Counted from the stretch's first letter, positions 31,071 through 40,201 are shown. The stretch: 64,000 nucleotides of DNA from JAICKM01 sp038228295 (GCA_038228295.1 JBBRPH010000021.1:10857-74856), one strand, 5' to 3'. Made by a program: numbers and translations. Notes: generated by a model not told the origin, from the sequence alone.

Positions 31071-31104
31071 AGTGGGCGGGGCGGCGGTGGGCACCCTGCC
31101 CACT
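31071..31104 (+). terminator. possible terminator hairpin after ctpA
   Basis: An 11-bp stem AGTGGGCGGGG / CCCTGCCCACT (one G-T pair) with a 12-base loop, 29 bases past the stop. No T-run follows, so termination is uncertain. Confidence 0.4.
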
Positions 31105-31156
31105 CCACTGCACAGATGCAGAACTCTGGAGCGCTACGGTTCTGGGCGGGCAGCCC

Positions 31157-31185
31157 TTAACGATAAGGTTGTGATAAGGTATACT
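31157..31185 (+). promoter_or_regulatory. promoter of the zinc-ribbon/SOD-like gene pair
   Basis: TTAACG (31157-31162), 17-base spacer, TATACT (31180-31185). The leader to ATG 31281 is about 90 nt. Confidence 0.5.
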
Positions 31186-31280
31186 ACAGCAGACGAGCCC
31201 TTGTTACGCGAAGTCTCCGCTAGACAGGCACGTTGGACCTGTGCTACACTGCGGCGGACAGCGTCGGGAAAGGGTCGGCC

Positions 31281-32261
31281 ATGACAAACACCATTACATG
31301 CGCGCGTTGTGGCGCACAAAATCCAGCAGATGCGCGCTATTGTGATCAGTGTTCACTGCCGTTGCAGGCGCAGACCCTGCCGGCCCAGGTGCCACAGCCG
31401 GCGGCGCCGTTCGTATCGCGTCCGCCGCCGCCGCCTACACCGGGCCTAAGCGTGCCGCTCCCACCCATACCCTTGCCCACAGAACGGCCGGCCGGCGCAA
31501 CGTTGCAAGTCGCGAACAGCAAGCCGCAAGCGGGCGGGCCGCCCGTGCTGTTGATCGGCGCAGCGGTTGTGCTGTTGGTGGTGTTTCTGGTGGGCGGGGG
31601 TATTTTGTTGGGCGGAACGATGGCGAACGGAGCGCCCCCGACTGCGGGACCAACCCCCAATCTGCAAGCGACGATTGCCGAGATGATGCACGCGCAAGCG
31701 ACGCAGCAGGCGTTGAATGTACCCGCCGGTCCCTCAGTTACGCCGCTAGCCACGAGCAAGGTCCCAACCCAGGCACCAACGCTGCCGGCCCCGCAACCGG
31801 CGACGCTAGCGCCGACGCAAGTAGCAACAGTTGCGCCGACTGCGGTCCCCCCGCCGGCCGCCACGGCAGCACCGGTGGTGGCGACAGTCGCGCCGGCTAC
31901 ACCGACACCGAACGGTCCCACGCCGACGGCCGTCACCGTCATCACCCTGACGATGAACGCGCTCGGCGGGTCAGGCGAACACGGCACCGCAGTATTGACT
32001 GAGGAATACGACCTCGGCACCCGCATTGTGATCCAACTGAGCGGTGCGCCCACCGTGCCGCAACCGGCACACATTCACCTGGGCACCTGCGACAACATTG
32101 CCCCCAAGCCCAGCTACCCGCTCAAAAACGTGGTTAATGGGCGCTCCGAAACCTTGCTGCCCATTAGCTTCAGCGAACTCCACAAGGGCGTGTATCTGAT
32201 CAACGTCCACACCTCGGAGACTCTGCTGGAACCGTATGTTGCGTGCGGCGAAATTCGCTGA
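31281..32261 (+). CDS. zinc-ribbon membrane protein with external Cu/Zn-SOD-like / CHRD-like domain (paralog A)
   Basis: 326 residues from ATG 31281. Residues 7-24 form a zinc ribbon (CARC...CDQC, Cys 7, 10, 21, 24). A Pro-rich linker is followed by one membrane segment (about 88-110), a long Pro/Thr/Ala stalk (about 115-215), and a C-terminal domain with PAHIHLGTCDN, SYPLKNVVNGRSETLLP and GVYLINVHTSE. Its His-x-His and NVH pattern resembles the CHRD and Cu/Zn superoxide dismutase folds, but I cannot show a full set of copper ligands. The zinc ribbon should be inside and the beta domain outside. The next gene has the same architecture, with Cys at identical positions. Confidence 0.75.
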   Translation: MTNTITCARCGAQNPADARYCDQCSLPLQAQTLPAQVPQPAAPFVSRPPPPPTPGLSVPLPPIPLPTERPAGATLQVANSKPQAGGPPVLLIGAAVVLLVVFLVGGGILLGGTMANGAPPTAGPTPNLQATIAEMMHAQATQQALNVPAGPSVTPLATSKVPTQAPTLPAPQPATLAPTQVATVAPTAVPPPAATAAPVVATVAPATPTPNGPTPTAVTVITLTMNALGGSGEHGTAVLTEEYDLGTRIVIQLSGAPTVPQPAHIHLGTCDNIAPKPSYPLKNVVNGRSETLLPISFSELHKGVYLINVHTSETLLEPYVACGEIR

Positions 32262-32291
32262 CGATACCCTGCTAGAAAGGCTTTGCGCGTC

Positions 32292-33302
32292 ATGTCGGAC
32301 ACTCTCATCTGCCCCCACTGCCGGGCCGCCAATCCAGTGGGGTCGCTCTATTGTGATCAATGTTCGTTGCCCTTGCGCGAAAGCACAACCCTGAACACTC
32401 AGCCCAAAAGTCCACTAGGTACGCCCGGCCCCCGCTCCGTCGCCCCGCCACTGAACACCGCCGGTGCGCCCCCGCCTGGCACTGCTAGTGCCCCACTGAA
32501 CACCGCCGGTGCGCCCCCGCCCGGCACTGCTAGTGCGCCCCCGCCGCCGCCGCTGGTGCCGCCGCCCACTACGGCAGCGCGCCTAACAGCGGCGCAAGCG
32601 ACGGCCGCCACGACCACGCACTCTGGACCGCCCATGATGCTGATCGGGGGGGCCGTGGTCGCGTTAGTAGTGTTCCTGGTCGGCATGGGGATACTACTAG
32701 GCGGCGCGCTCAATACACCGGCGGCTCCGGCTACGCCCAACTTGGCCGCGATCATCCAGTTCGCGGTGGGCGCGGAGTCCACCCGGCAGGCCGCCCAAAT
32801 CCAGGCGACGTTGGTAGCCTTCCCGGCCGGCGGCCGCGACTCGGCCCGCGCGAGCGCCGTGGCGTTGGCCGTGGCGACAGTGGATGCAGGCGGGGTCGCG
32901 CCACCGACCGCCACCGCCGTGCCGGCCGCCGCGACTGCGGCGGCGGCTGCCACCATCCCGCCCCCGGCCGCGCCGGCCGCAATCACTGTGCCGTTGGGAG
33001 AACTCAATCATTCCGGCGAAAGCGGCACCGCAGTGATCACGGACGAGTTTGACCACGGCACGCGCATCGTACTCCAACTGACCGGCGCGCCCAGCGGCAC
33101 GCAACCGGCGCACATCCACCTCGGCACGTGCGATAACGTCGCACCCAAACCGAGCTTCCCGCTCAAAAATGTGGTCAACGGGCGCTCTGATACATTGCTG
33201 TCGGTACCCTTCGATGAAATCCGCAAGGGCGCCTATCTGATCAACATTCACACGTCGCCCACCCGCCTAGAACCCTACGTATCCTGCGGCGTGATTCCCT
33301 AG
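32292..33302 (+). CDS. zinc-ribbon membrane protein with external Cu/Zn-SOD-like / CHRD-like domain (paralog B)
   Basis: 336 residues from ATG 32292 with AGAAAGG upstream; a TTG at 32283 is less likely. Architecture as in paralog A: zinc ribbon Cys 7, 10, 21, 24 (CPHC...CDQC), Pro/Ala linker, membrane segment (about 115-137), Ala-rich stalk and a C-terminal domain with PAHIHLGTCDN and AYLINIHTSP. The C-terminal domains of A and B are much more alike than their linkers. The linker contains a 15-residue unit (PLNTAGAPPPGTASA) twice, encoded by a perfect-phase 45-bp tandem repeat. The gene follows A after 30 bases and converges on the YfhO-like gene 13 bases later. Confidence 0.75.
   Translation: MSDTLICPHCRAANPVGSLYCDQCSLPLRESTTLNTQPKSPLGTPGPRSVAPPLNTAGAPPPGTASAPLNTAGAPPPGTASAPPPPPLVPPPTTAARLTAAQATAATTTHSGPPMMLIGGAVVALVVFLVGMGILLGGALNTPAAPATPNLAAIIQFAVGAESTRQAAQIQATLVAFPAGGRDSARASAVALAVATVDAGGVAPPTATAVPAAATAAAAATIPPPAAPAAITVPLGELNHSGESGTAVITDEFDHGTRIVLQLTGAPSGTQPAHIHLGTCDNVAPKPSFPLKNVVNGRSDTLLSVPFDEIRKGAYLINIHTSPTRLEPYVSCGVIP
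32448..32537. repeat. 45-bp tandem repeat, two copies, in zinc-ribbon paralog B
   Basis: Units 32448-32492 and 32493-32537 differ at about two positions and encode PLNTAGAPPPGTASA twice. Repeat number may vary between strains. Confidence 0.8.
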
Positions 33303-33315
33303 CCCACTTCACCCC

Positions 33316-35877
33316 CTACCTGCGCCGTCTGCGCTGCGGCCAAGCGACTAGCCCCAGCAGCCCCAGTCCTGTGCCGGCGGTGATCACCGCGCCCCAAGCA
33401 AATCCGACCGGCCGGTAGCGGAACTGCACGCTGTGTGCGCCCGCCGGCAGATAAACGCCACGCAACAGGTGATCGGCGGTCAGGATCGGCGTGGGGTGCC
33501 CATCCACCGTCGCTTCCCAGCCGGGGAACGCCTGGTCGGCCAGGATCAGCACGCTCGCCGCCGGGCTATCGGTGTTCAGCAGCACCGCTTCGGGCGCATA
33601 TTGCGCGATAGTCACATGATCGTCGCGCGCCAACGGCGTAGCGGCGGGCAGCGGCTGATCGGCGGCTAGTGGCGCTGCGAGCATGACCGTGCCGGCGCGA
33701 TCAAAGGCCGGCGTCGCCAAGCGGGACAGTTGGGCTACCCCACTCGGCTCCACCGCCAGGCGATGCGCGAGCCAAGCACGCGGCAACACCTGCCTATTCT
33801 CGTAGACGCTCCATCCATCTTTGCCGCCATTCCAGACCGGTTGGAACCGCGTTTTGGTGGGATCCAGCAGCGCGCCCGTGCGGAACATGAGGTCGCCGGG
33901 CACAGGCTGCCCATCGTTGTAGCGCGTGCCCTGCGGGTAGGAATCGCGTTCGCTATAGGCCAGCGTGCCGGCCCGACCCGTGACTGCGGTGGAGGCTTCG
34001 AGGTAAAAGTAGAAGGTGCGCCCTTTAGCGGCGCGGATGGGCGGGAACTGGAAGATCCACCAGTGCAGATTGCTGAGGCGCGCACTATCTACCGTGCGCG
34101 TAACCAGGTCGGTGAGGGCCGCAGGATCGGCCTTGAGGTGAAACACCAGCGGTCCGCTCAGCCGGTGGAGGTAAGTCGCGCCCAACACCTGCACCTCGGC
34201 CAAGCTATCGCTCGTGGCGACAAAGGTCTGCCCCACCTGATGCGGGCCACGGATCTCACCGACAAACCCCCCGCCGGCCTCTTGGCGTTGATCTAACAAA
34301 TAGTTTGGGTCACTGTCTGCCGAAGCCGGCAGATAACGCACGTTGAACAGATCCAGCAACGGCGATTGCAAGGCATGGAACGGGGCGAAGCCGCCGCCGC
34401 TCCGTAGCGGATCAATGCTCAAGGCCGCTTCATGGTAGCCGAGCGGCTCCAATGCGTCGTATCCGCCTAGATTAGCGAGGCCATAGAGCAGGTTGGTATT
34501 GGGCATCAGAGCCCAGTCGGTGGCGGCGTAGCGGAACAAGCCCGGCTGCGCGCGCAGAAAATGGGTCATCGGCGTCGGTGGGTAATAAGCGGCGCGCGCC
34601 ACAGTGGAGTTATAATCGCTATGCGCTTGCCAGAGATCCGCTCCCGTCAGCAGCAGCAACGCGATCCAGCCGACCCGCGCCCCCAGGGGGCGCGTCCGCC
34701 CCAGCGCGATCACCGCCGCCAACCCCCCGCCCGACGCTAGCAACAAGAACGCAGTGCGGAGCAGCGCCGCATTCCACGTCGCTAACGCCGCTGTTTGGCC
34801 GGCGGGTAAGAGGAACACCGCAGATGCGTTCAGCCAGGGGTAGGCAATACCGATAAGAGCCGACAGGCCGCTAGTCACCGCTAGAAGTGCCAATACTCCT
34901 TGTCGGCGCGCGCTCAGCCGGATGAGGAGCGCCTCGGCCCCTAACGCGGCTAACAAGGCCAGTACGAATTGCACCAGCAACACTAAACGTCCCGTCGCCG
35001 TCACCTGCATCAAGGGAATCAGACGAGTAAGCGGACGAATCACCGGCCAACCATAGGCGGTGCCTAACGCCAACACCGCTAATATACCTCCGAGCAAGGC
35101 CAAGCGACGTTGATACCGAGTGGGGGTCAGGAAGGCAAAAGGTGCAAGTAGCCACGGTAGCAGGCCGCAGTAGCTGTTCATCTCGTTGTAGTTTGCCACC
35201 CTATCCCACCAGTTATGTCGGGCATCGTTACCAAATAGGTCGGGACTAAAGGTGGTGGCGAAGTAGCGAAAGGGGTAGCCGCCATCCACAGCACCGATTT
35301 GGCCGTGCGCTGCCCCGGCCGCGCTTTGGTTCAGGTACTCGATGAACGGCCCTAGTTGGATGGCCGCCAGGGCGGCACCCAAGCCGTAGGCGGCGCCCCA
35401 TAACGCCAAGCGCCCCACGAAGGTCGCCGGCCGGCGCGACGCCGCCTGCCAGGCCGCGAACAGCGCAAACAGTCCGGTGCCCAACGCCAGTTGGTAGGCG
35501 GTTTCGGGGTGCCCAGCGACGAGGGTCAGCGCCACCACGCCGGCGAGGGCCGCCAGGGGACGCGGACCGGGGCGGGCCATTAGCCGGGCGGTCGTCCACC
35601 AAAGCCAGGGCAGCCATACCGCGACCGCGCTGTGCGGCCACAGCAGCCAATTGCTGAGGAACGCGCTAAAGGTAAAGGTCAGCACGGCTAAGGCTGCCGC
35701 TAACGGGCGTACCCGTAACGTATCGCGCGCCAGCACATACATCCCCAACGCGGCTACCAACAGCTTGAGCCAGGCGCGCACGGTCAGCATCGCCGGGTCG
35801 GGCCACAGCAGGTAGGGCCAGTTCAGTGGGTAAAACACGGCCGATTGCATATTGCCGATAAACGGCGCGCCGAGCAT
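33316..35877 (-). CDS. YfhO-like polytopic membrane protein, main part (gene interrupted by in-frame TAG)
   Basis: 853 codons from the first ATG after the stop at 35938. The sequence upstream of this ATG (LAYAAQRLHAGAWPLWQPNN) is in the same frame and belongs to the family, so the true gene is 33316-36204 (962 codons) with one TAG. About 12 membrane segments, with GAPFIGNMQSAVFYPLNW, LWPHSAVAVWLPWLWW and AGHPETAYQLALG, then a large external C-terminal part with AFPGWEATVDGHPTPILTADHLLRGVYLPAGAHSV, the YfhO (PF09586) hallmark. YfhO proteins are GT-C-like and linked to lipoteichoic-acid glycosylation in Firmicutes. The intact divergent paralog is at 36336-38879. Confidence 0.8.
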   Translation of the reverse strand: MLGAPFIGNMQSAVFYPLNWPYLLWPDPAMLTVRAWLKLLVAALGMYVLARDTLRVRPLAAALAVLTFTFSAFLSNWLLWPHSAVAVWLPWLWWTTARLMARPGPRPLAALAGVVALTLVAGHPETAYQLALGTGLFALFAAWQAASRRPATFVGRLALWGAAYGLGAALAAIQLGPFIEYLNQSAAGAAHGQIGAVDGGYPFRYFATTFSPDLFGNDARHNWWDRVANYNEMNSYCGLLPWLLAPFAFLTPTRYQRRLALLGGILAVLALGTAYGWPVIRPLTRLIPLMQVTATGRLVLLVQFVLALLAALGAEALLIRLSARRQGVLALLAVTSGLSALIGIAYPWLNASAVFLLPAGQTAALATWNAALLRTAFLLLASGGGLAAVIALGRTRPLGARVGWIALLLLTGADLWQAHSDYNSTVARAAYYPPTPMTHFLRAQPGLFRYAATDWALMPNTNLLYGLANLGGYDALEPLGYHEAALSIDPLRSGGGFAPFHALQSPLLDLFNVRYLPASADSDPNYLLDQRQEAGGGFVGEIRGPHQVGQTFVATSDSLAEVQVLGATYLHRLSGPLVFHLKADPAALTDLVTRTVDSARLSNLHWWIFQFPPIRAAKGRTFYFYLEASTAVTGRAGTLAYSERDSYPQGTRYNDGQPVPGDLMFRTGALLDPTKTRFQPVWNGGKDGWSVYENRQVLPRAWLAHRLAVEPSGVAQLSRLATPAFDRAGTVMLAAPLAADQPLPAATPLARDDHVTIAQYAPEAVLLNTDSPAASVLILADQAFPGWEATVDGHPTPILTADHLLRGVYLPAGAHSVQFRYRPVGFAWGAVITAGTGLGLLGLVAWPQRRRRR

Positions 35878-35937
35878 ATTATTGGGCTGCCAGAGCGGCC
35901 AGGCACCCGCGTGCAGGCGTTGCGCGGCATAGGCCAG

Positions 35938-36204
35938 CTACGGTTCAAACTGCAACACGCTATCCGACAGCAACAGATTGCCCGGCTGCGTCCAACCGCT
36001 AGGAGGCTGCACTTGCCACGGCGGATAATTGTACAGCAAATCGGCGGGCGACAAGATACGCCCACTCAGCAGAGCCGGCGCCAGGAACAGCGATACGGCC
36101 AGCACACACAGCACCCCCGCCACGCCCAACTCGCGCCACGTCAGGGGAGCAAACGAGGTCAGCGGGGGGCGGGAGTCCGCTGCAATCAATTCAGGGGTCG
36201 TCAA
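35938..36204 (-). pseudogene. N-terminal fragment of the interrupted YfhO-like gene
   Basis: 88 codons from TTG 36204 (AGAGGAG upstream), ending at TAG 35938. It encodes the first membrane segment (VAGVLCVLAVSLFLAPALL), SGRILSPADLLYNYPPW and LLLSDSVLQFEP. The paralog continues at this point with PWRHWMQQELATGRFPLW, and here the codons after TAG read LAYAAQRLHAGAWPLW in the same frame. A TGG to TAG change (Trp to stop) is the simplest cause. Sequencing error, a recent nonsense mutation or readthrough are the options. Confidence 0.75.
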
Positions 36205-36234
36205 CAGGCACTCTCCTCTTTGCTAACGCAGGTC

Positions 36235-36243
36235 ATTATAGCA
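36235..36243 (-). promoter_or_regulatory. extended -10 promoter of the interrupted YfhO-like gene (TGCTATAAT)
   Basis: TGC plus TATAAT on the minus strand at 36243-36235, about 30 bases upstream of the TTG start and its AGAGGAG site. The promoter is intact, so decay of this gene is recent or the gene is still expressed. The 131-bp gap to 36336 is shared with the divergent paralog. Confidence 0.6.
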
Positions 36244-36335
36244 TAGCGGTACCGACGTAGCCGACTTTGACAACCGCCTGCAAATCAGCTATGGTGTGCA
36301 AGGCTACGCTGACTCACAACTAGGGGGTTATAGTA

Positions 36336-38879
36336 TTGTTCCACGGCTTCACAGAGGGGCTTTATCACTTGTGGCGCACGCCGCTGCGCCGAACCGACAG
36401 CCTGGCTGCCGGGTTGTTGCTGCTGCTGGCGCTGCTGTTCCAGGCACCCGGCTTGCTGCCGGGGCGCGTCGCGGCTCCCATGGATCAAGTGCTTACCTTC
36501 GCGCCCTGGCACGCCTATCATCCGGAGAGTACTCCGCGCCAGCTCGGTGGCGATCTGTTGCTACAGCAACTGCCCTGGCGGCATTGGATGCAGCAGGAAC
36601 TGGCGACCGGTCGCTTTCCGCTGTGGGCTGCGGCTCCCGCAGGCGGTATGCCGCTATTCGCTAATATGCAGGCCGGTGTGTTATACCCACTTCACCTGCT
36701 GTGGATCTTGTTGCCGCTCGGCGTGGGGCTGGGACTAATCATGGCCCTCAAGTTATGGTTGGCGGGACTGGGAATGTGGGGCTTCTTGCGCGCCCTCGGT
36801 CTCCATCCGGCAGCTGTGTTGCTTGCCGCTCTCAGCTTCGAGTTTTCGGCCTCGATGGTCAACTGGCTGTCCTGGAACCTATCCGGGGTGTATCTCTTGT
36901 TACCCTGGTTTGCCTGGGCAACGTATGCTTGGTGTGTAACCGCCTGCCGCCCGGCACTCGCCGGCTTGGCAGTCCTCACGGCCTGCAGCATTTTCGGTGG
37001 ACATCCCGAAACCATGTTTATTGTCGGCGTAGTTACGGCGCTGTGGGCAGGCGGTTTAATCCTCAGCAGCGCGCCGCGACAGTGGGGCCGGCAAATCGCC
37101 GGCTTGACGGGGGCAGCAGCGCTCGGCTTAGCATTGGGGGCCATCCAATTACTACCTTTCCTGCAAGTACTCCCTTTAACCGGCAAGCAACGTGCCAATC
37201 AGCCGGAAACGACAGCCCTGCTGCATCTGGATCCGGTACAACTATTGGACTGGGCACTACCCCACTCCTGGGGATATACCCCGGATAGTGTACTAGCGCT
37301 TAATCTGATCGGGTTCACGGAAGCAAACGGCTATATCGGTTTAGTGGGGTTGCTAGGCGTGGGCCTAGCGTGTCTGGCCGCGCTACGCCGTCGTCTAGCC
37401 TTCCGTTTGGCGCTGCCGTGGATAGTCATCACTGTGGTCGCAGGACTGGTAGCCTATGACGATCACATCGGCTATGCCATCCGGCTATTACCCGGCTTTA
37501 ATCAGAGCATTAACGTGCGCTGGGTGATCGTGCCGGCTGCTAGCCTGTCCATTCTCAGCGCATTTGGCTGGGATTGGCTGGCCCGCCACGCCGGCGCGCG
37601 GCTCACGCGCACCGGCACCGGCCGACTCACCGGCGCGGGGTTGGTGCTGTTCATCGAAGGCCTACTGCTTACAGGTAGCCACCTAGCGGGCCTACTTCCG
37701 TTGCCTAGTCCGATGGAGAAAATGGGTCCGTGGCTGGCGGAAAATGACAGCTACCGCGTCTATTGGGCAGTTTGGGCAGGCAGTATCCTGTTAATGGTGT
37801 TGGGGCTGGTTGCGCTCTGGCAAGGAAGCCGCCGGCTGCACCGACTTGCCCCTACTTTGCTGTGCGGAGTTGTGATCTTGGATCTGTGGCGTTTGCTGCT
37901 GCCCATCAACGGCACTGCGCCCACCGATCAATACTTCCCCTCCACCCCGTTTCTCCGCCAACTCCAGGATCAAATCCCCTCGCCGGAGCGGTTTCTCATC
38001 CAGGGTAACGCGCTACCGTCGAACACGGCACTGGTGTACGGCTTACGGGATTGGCGGGTACAAGACCCGATGCTGACCTACCGCGCCCAGCAGGCGGCCT
38101 TCGCCGTGAGTCCCGGTCTGACCACCAATACATGGAACCAATACAATATGTTTATGCAGGACATCAACTTCCCCGTGGCGACCATGCTCGGCATCCGCTA
38201 CTTTGTGCTACCGGTGCCCGCCGAGGCCGGCGACTTCGGCGACCCGGCCGACAACCCGCCGCCCATCAGCCGCCTGGCCTACAAAGACGGACTGAGCTTG
38301 TGGCGGGCCGATGGGGTGCCGGGCTTCGCCTATCTCAGTGATAAGGTGCAAGTCTTGCCCAACCCAGCGGCCGTGCTGGCGGCGCTCCAGCAGGTAACAT
38401 GGAGGGATGCCCGCGCCTACAAAGCCCTGGTCGAAGGCCCGCCGGAGAACGTCGCGGCGATCCACGCCGGCTCCGCCGTCGGACCGCCGGGCCAGGTGAC
38501 AGTGCAGGAATACCTGCCCGGCCACATCCGGCTTACTATTGCCGCCGAACGGCCCAGCTTGCTGGTGATCAGCGAAAGCTGGTATCCCGGTTGGCGCGCC
38601 TTACTCAATGGGCAGGACGTGCCTATTTTGCGCGCCAATTACCTGTCGCAAGGCGTGGTCGTGCCGGCGGGCGCCGGCACGTTGGTGCTGGACTATGTGC
38701 CCGATGCCTTTCGCTACGGCGCGCTGCTAAGTGGGGTTGCTACACTAGGGTTGGCCCTCCTGGCCCTATGGGCTTGGCGTGTGCGGCTACCGCGCCGTTT
38801 ACCCGTTCAGCAGCGGCCAGACCAACCAAAGGATGCTGTAGGCGTTGACGGCGAACAGACTCAGCGCGACGGCGGGTAG
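36336..38879 (+). CDS. YfhO-like polytopic membrane protein
   Basis: 847 residues. The start is TTG, supported by AGGGGG 8 bases upstream; no ATG or GTG fits. About 12 membrane segments with APMDQVLTFAPWHAYHP, LPWRHWMQQELATGRFPLWAA, GMPLFANMQAGVLYPL and GGHPETMFIVG, and an external C-terminal domain with SWYPGWRALLNGQDVPILRANYLSQGVVVPAGAGTLVLDYVP. These match YfhO (PF09586), GT-C-like proteins implicated in sugar transfer to surface polymers. The paralog across the divergent promoter region is broken by a stop. The last 81 bases overlap the 3' end of the convergent gene at 38799; the C-terminal 27 residues are polar and poorly conserved-looking. Confidence 0.88.
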   Translation: MFHGFTEGLYHLWRTPLRRTDSLAAGLLLLLALLFQAPGLLPGRVAAPMDQVLTFAPWHAYHPESTPRQLGGDLLLQQLPWRHWMQQELATGRFPLWAAAPAGGMPLFANMQAGVLYPLHLLWILLPLGVGLGLIMALKLWLAGLGMWGFLRALGLHPAAVLLAALSFEFSASMVNWLSWNLSGVYLLLPWFAWATYAWCVTACRPALAGLAVLTACSIFGGHPETMFIVGVVTALWAGGLILSSAPRQWGRQIAGLTGAAALGLALGAIQLLPFLQVLPLTGKQRANQPETTALLHLDPVQLLDWALPHSWGYTPDSVLALNLIGFTEANGYIGLVGLLGVGLACLAALRRRLAFRLALPWIVITVVAGLVAYDDHIGYAIRLLPGFNQSINVRWVIVPAASLSILSAFGWDWLARHAGARLTRTGTGRLTGAGLVLFIEGLLLTGSHLAGLLPLPSPMEKMGPWLAENDSYRVYWAVWAGSILLMVLGLVALWQGSRRLHRLAPTLLCGVVILDLWRLLLPINGTAPTDQYFPSTPFLRQLQDQIPSPERFLIQGNALPSNTALVYGLRDWRVQDPMLTYRAQQAAFAVSPGLTTNTWNQYNMFMQDINFPVATMLGIRYFVLPVPAEAGDFGDPADNPPPISRLAYKDGLSLWRADGVPGFAYLSDKVQVLPNPAAVLAALQQVTWRDARAYKALVEGPPENVAAIHAGSAVGPPGQVTVQEYLPGHIRLTIAAERPSLLVISESWYPGWRALLNGQDVPILRANYLSQGVVVPAGAGTLVLDYVPDAFRYGALLSGVATLGLALLALWAWRVRLPRRLPVQQRPDQPKDAVGVDGEQTQRDGG

Positions 38880-40196
38880 CAACAGGGCCGCGAGGCGAGC
38901 GCGGCGGCCGGCGACAGGGCGGTTGGGCTGCGTCGCGGCCGGGCCAAGCAGGCCGCCGGCCAGCCCGAAGCCGAACAACACCCCCACGGCAGTTAGCGCC
39001 GGATAGAGTTCGCGCCCCTGCCAGGCGATCAGGCGCAGGCTAATCACAATCACCAGCGCGTAGAGCGCCGCCAGCGTCGCCAAGCAGACCGCGCAGACCG
39101 CCGTCTGCGGCGGGCTCAGGCCGCGCCGTGCCACTAACGCGATGCCGCCCAGCACCGCCAGCAGGGTGAGGCCGGCGAAGGCCAGATAGAGCCAGTCGGG
39201 TAGCGGGATGCGCTGCCAGCCGAAGTTGCCCCAGAAGCTGGCCCACAATTCATGGCGGAACGGGTCACGCAGCCAGAAGAGATCGTTCCATTGCCACGGG
39301 CTGTCACTGGGCAACATCGCCGTCCAAGCGGCACGCGCCAGCGGATCGTCGTAGACCAATGCACGATAGCTGTAGAACGCGACTACGCCCACCCAGGTCA
39401 GCGCCGCCCAGTGCCAAGCATGGCGGCGGTCGGCCCCCGGCGGGGCGGCGCGGCGCAGCCATAAGACTCCGGCGACGATGGGCAACAGGGGCGCAAGACT
39501 CAATTTGGTCAGCAAGCCCAGCCCGCAAGCGACCGCCAGCCAGCCGACCCGCCGGGTGCTGCGCGGGCCGGTCAGATGAGCAGCCAGCAGGTAGCTGATC
39601 CATGCGCCGATCAACGCGGCTAAATTCTCGTTGGTGACACTGGCGCGGATGAAATTGGCCTGCGGGATGCCCGCCACGACAGCGGCGGCCAGCAGCGACA
39701 CGAGGGCCGGCGCGGGCGGCGGCACAAGCAAGCGCGCCGTGGCATAGGTCAGCAATACCACGCCCAATCCACAGAGGATCGCCAGCGCCCGCAGGGTCAA
39801 CGGCCAGCTTAACCAGCGTTCGCCGGCGGGGTGTTGTAGCACCAGTAGTGAGTGGGCAGGGTAAGCGGGATTGGTGTGGATGGGCGGGATCAGGTGGTCG
39901 TGCGGCGGCGTGCCGCTCACCAGCCGCACCGCCCGCACCAGGGTCGCGCTCAGTAGGTAATAGAGCGGTGGCTGCACTGCTTCGTTGCTATAGGCGCCCG
40001 CCACAATGGGCGGCAAGTCGCTCCAGCGCACAATATAGTCAATATAGCGCAGGTGCATATACTCGTCGGGCGCTTCACCGTAGGGGGTGGCGAGCGCAAA
40101 GCCGCCGACGGCCAGCAAATAGAGGCCCACCAGCGCCGCCAGCGCCCGGCGAGGCGACCGCGCAGTGGGGAGCGCAAGCACAGGAGCAGCCGACAC
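38799..40196 (-). CDS. DUF2142 / GT39-like polytopic membrane protein
   Basis: 465 residues from GTG 40196, five bases after the upstream stop; a longer frame reaches 40274 but would overlap that gene. About 11-12 membrane segments. The first external loop reads TPYGEAPDEYMHLRYIDYIVRWSDLPP, the P-x-D-E-x-x-H pattern of DUF2142 and PMT-like GT-C enzymes, where the acidic pair binds metal and substrate. EAVQPPLYYLLSATLVR and ASVTNENLAALIGAW are also typical of GT39-like proteins. Its 3' end overlaps the convergent YfhO-like gene by 81 bases. Likely a sugar transferase at the outer membrane face; the acceptor is unknown. Confidence 0.8.
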   Translation of the reverse strand: MSAAPVLALPTARSPRRALAALVGLYLLAVGGFALATPYGEAPDEYMHLRYIDYIVRWSDLPPIVAGAYSNEAVQPPLYYLLSATLVRAVRLVSGTPPHDHLIPPIHTNPAYPAHSLLVLQHPAGERWLSWPLTLRALAILCGLGVVLLTYATARLLVPPPAPALVSLLAAAVVAGIPQANFIRASVTNENLAALIGAWISYLLAAHLTGPRSTRRVGWLAVACGLGLLTKLSLAPLLPIVAGVLWLRRAAPPGADRRHAWHWAALTWVGVVAFYSYRALVYDDPLARAAWTAMLPSDSPWQWNDLFWLRDPFRHELWASFWGNFGWQRIPLPDWLYLAFAGLTLLAVLGGIALVARRGLSPPQTAVCAVCLATLAALYALVIVISLRLIAWQGRELYPALTAVGVLFGFGLAGGLLGPAATQPNRPVAGRRARLAALLLPAVALSLFAVNAYSILWLVWPLLNG

Positions 40197-40201
40197 TGGG
40201 C

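Noticed and set aside
35938..35940. TAG as a recoded sense codon
   Set aside because: TAG is the ordinary stop of several genes here (for example purQ and the gene at 15318), so general reassignment does not fit; readthrough at one site remains only a remote option.
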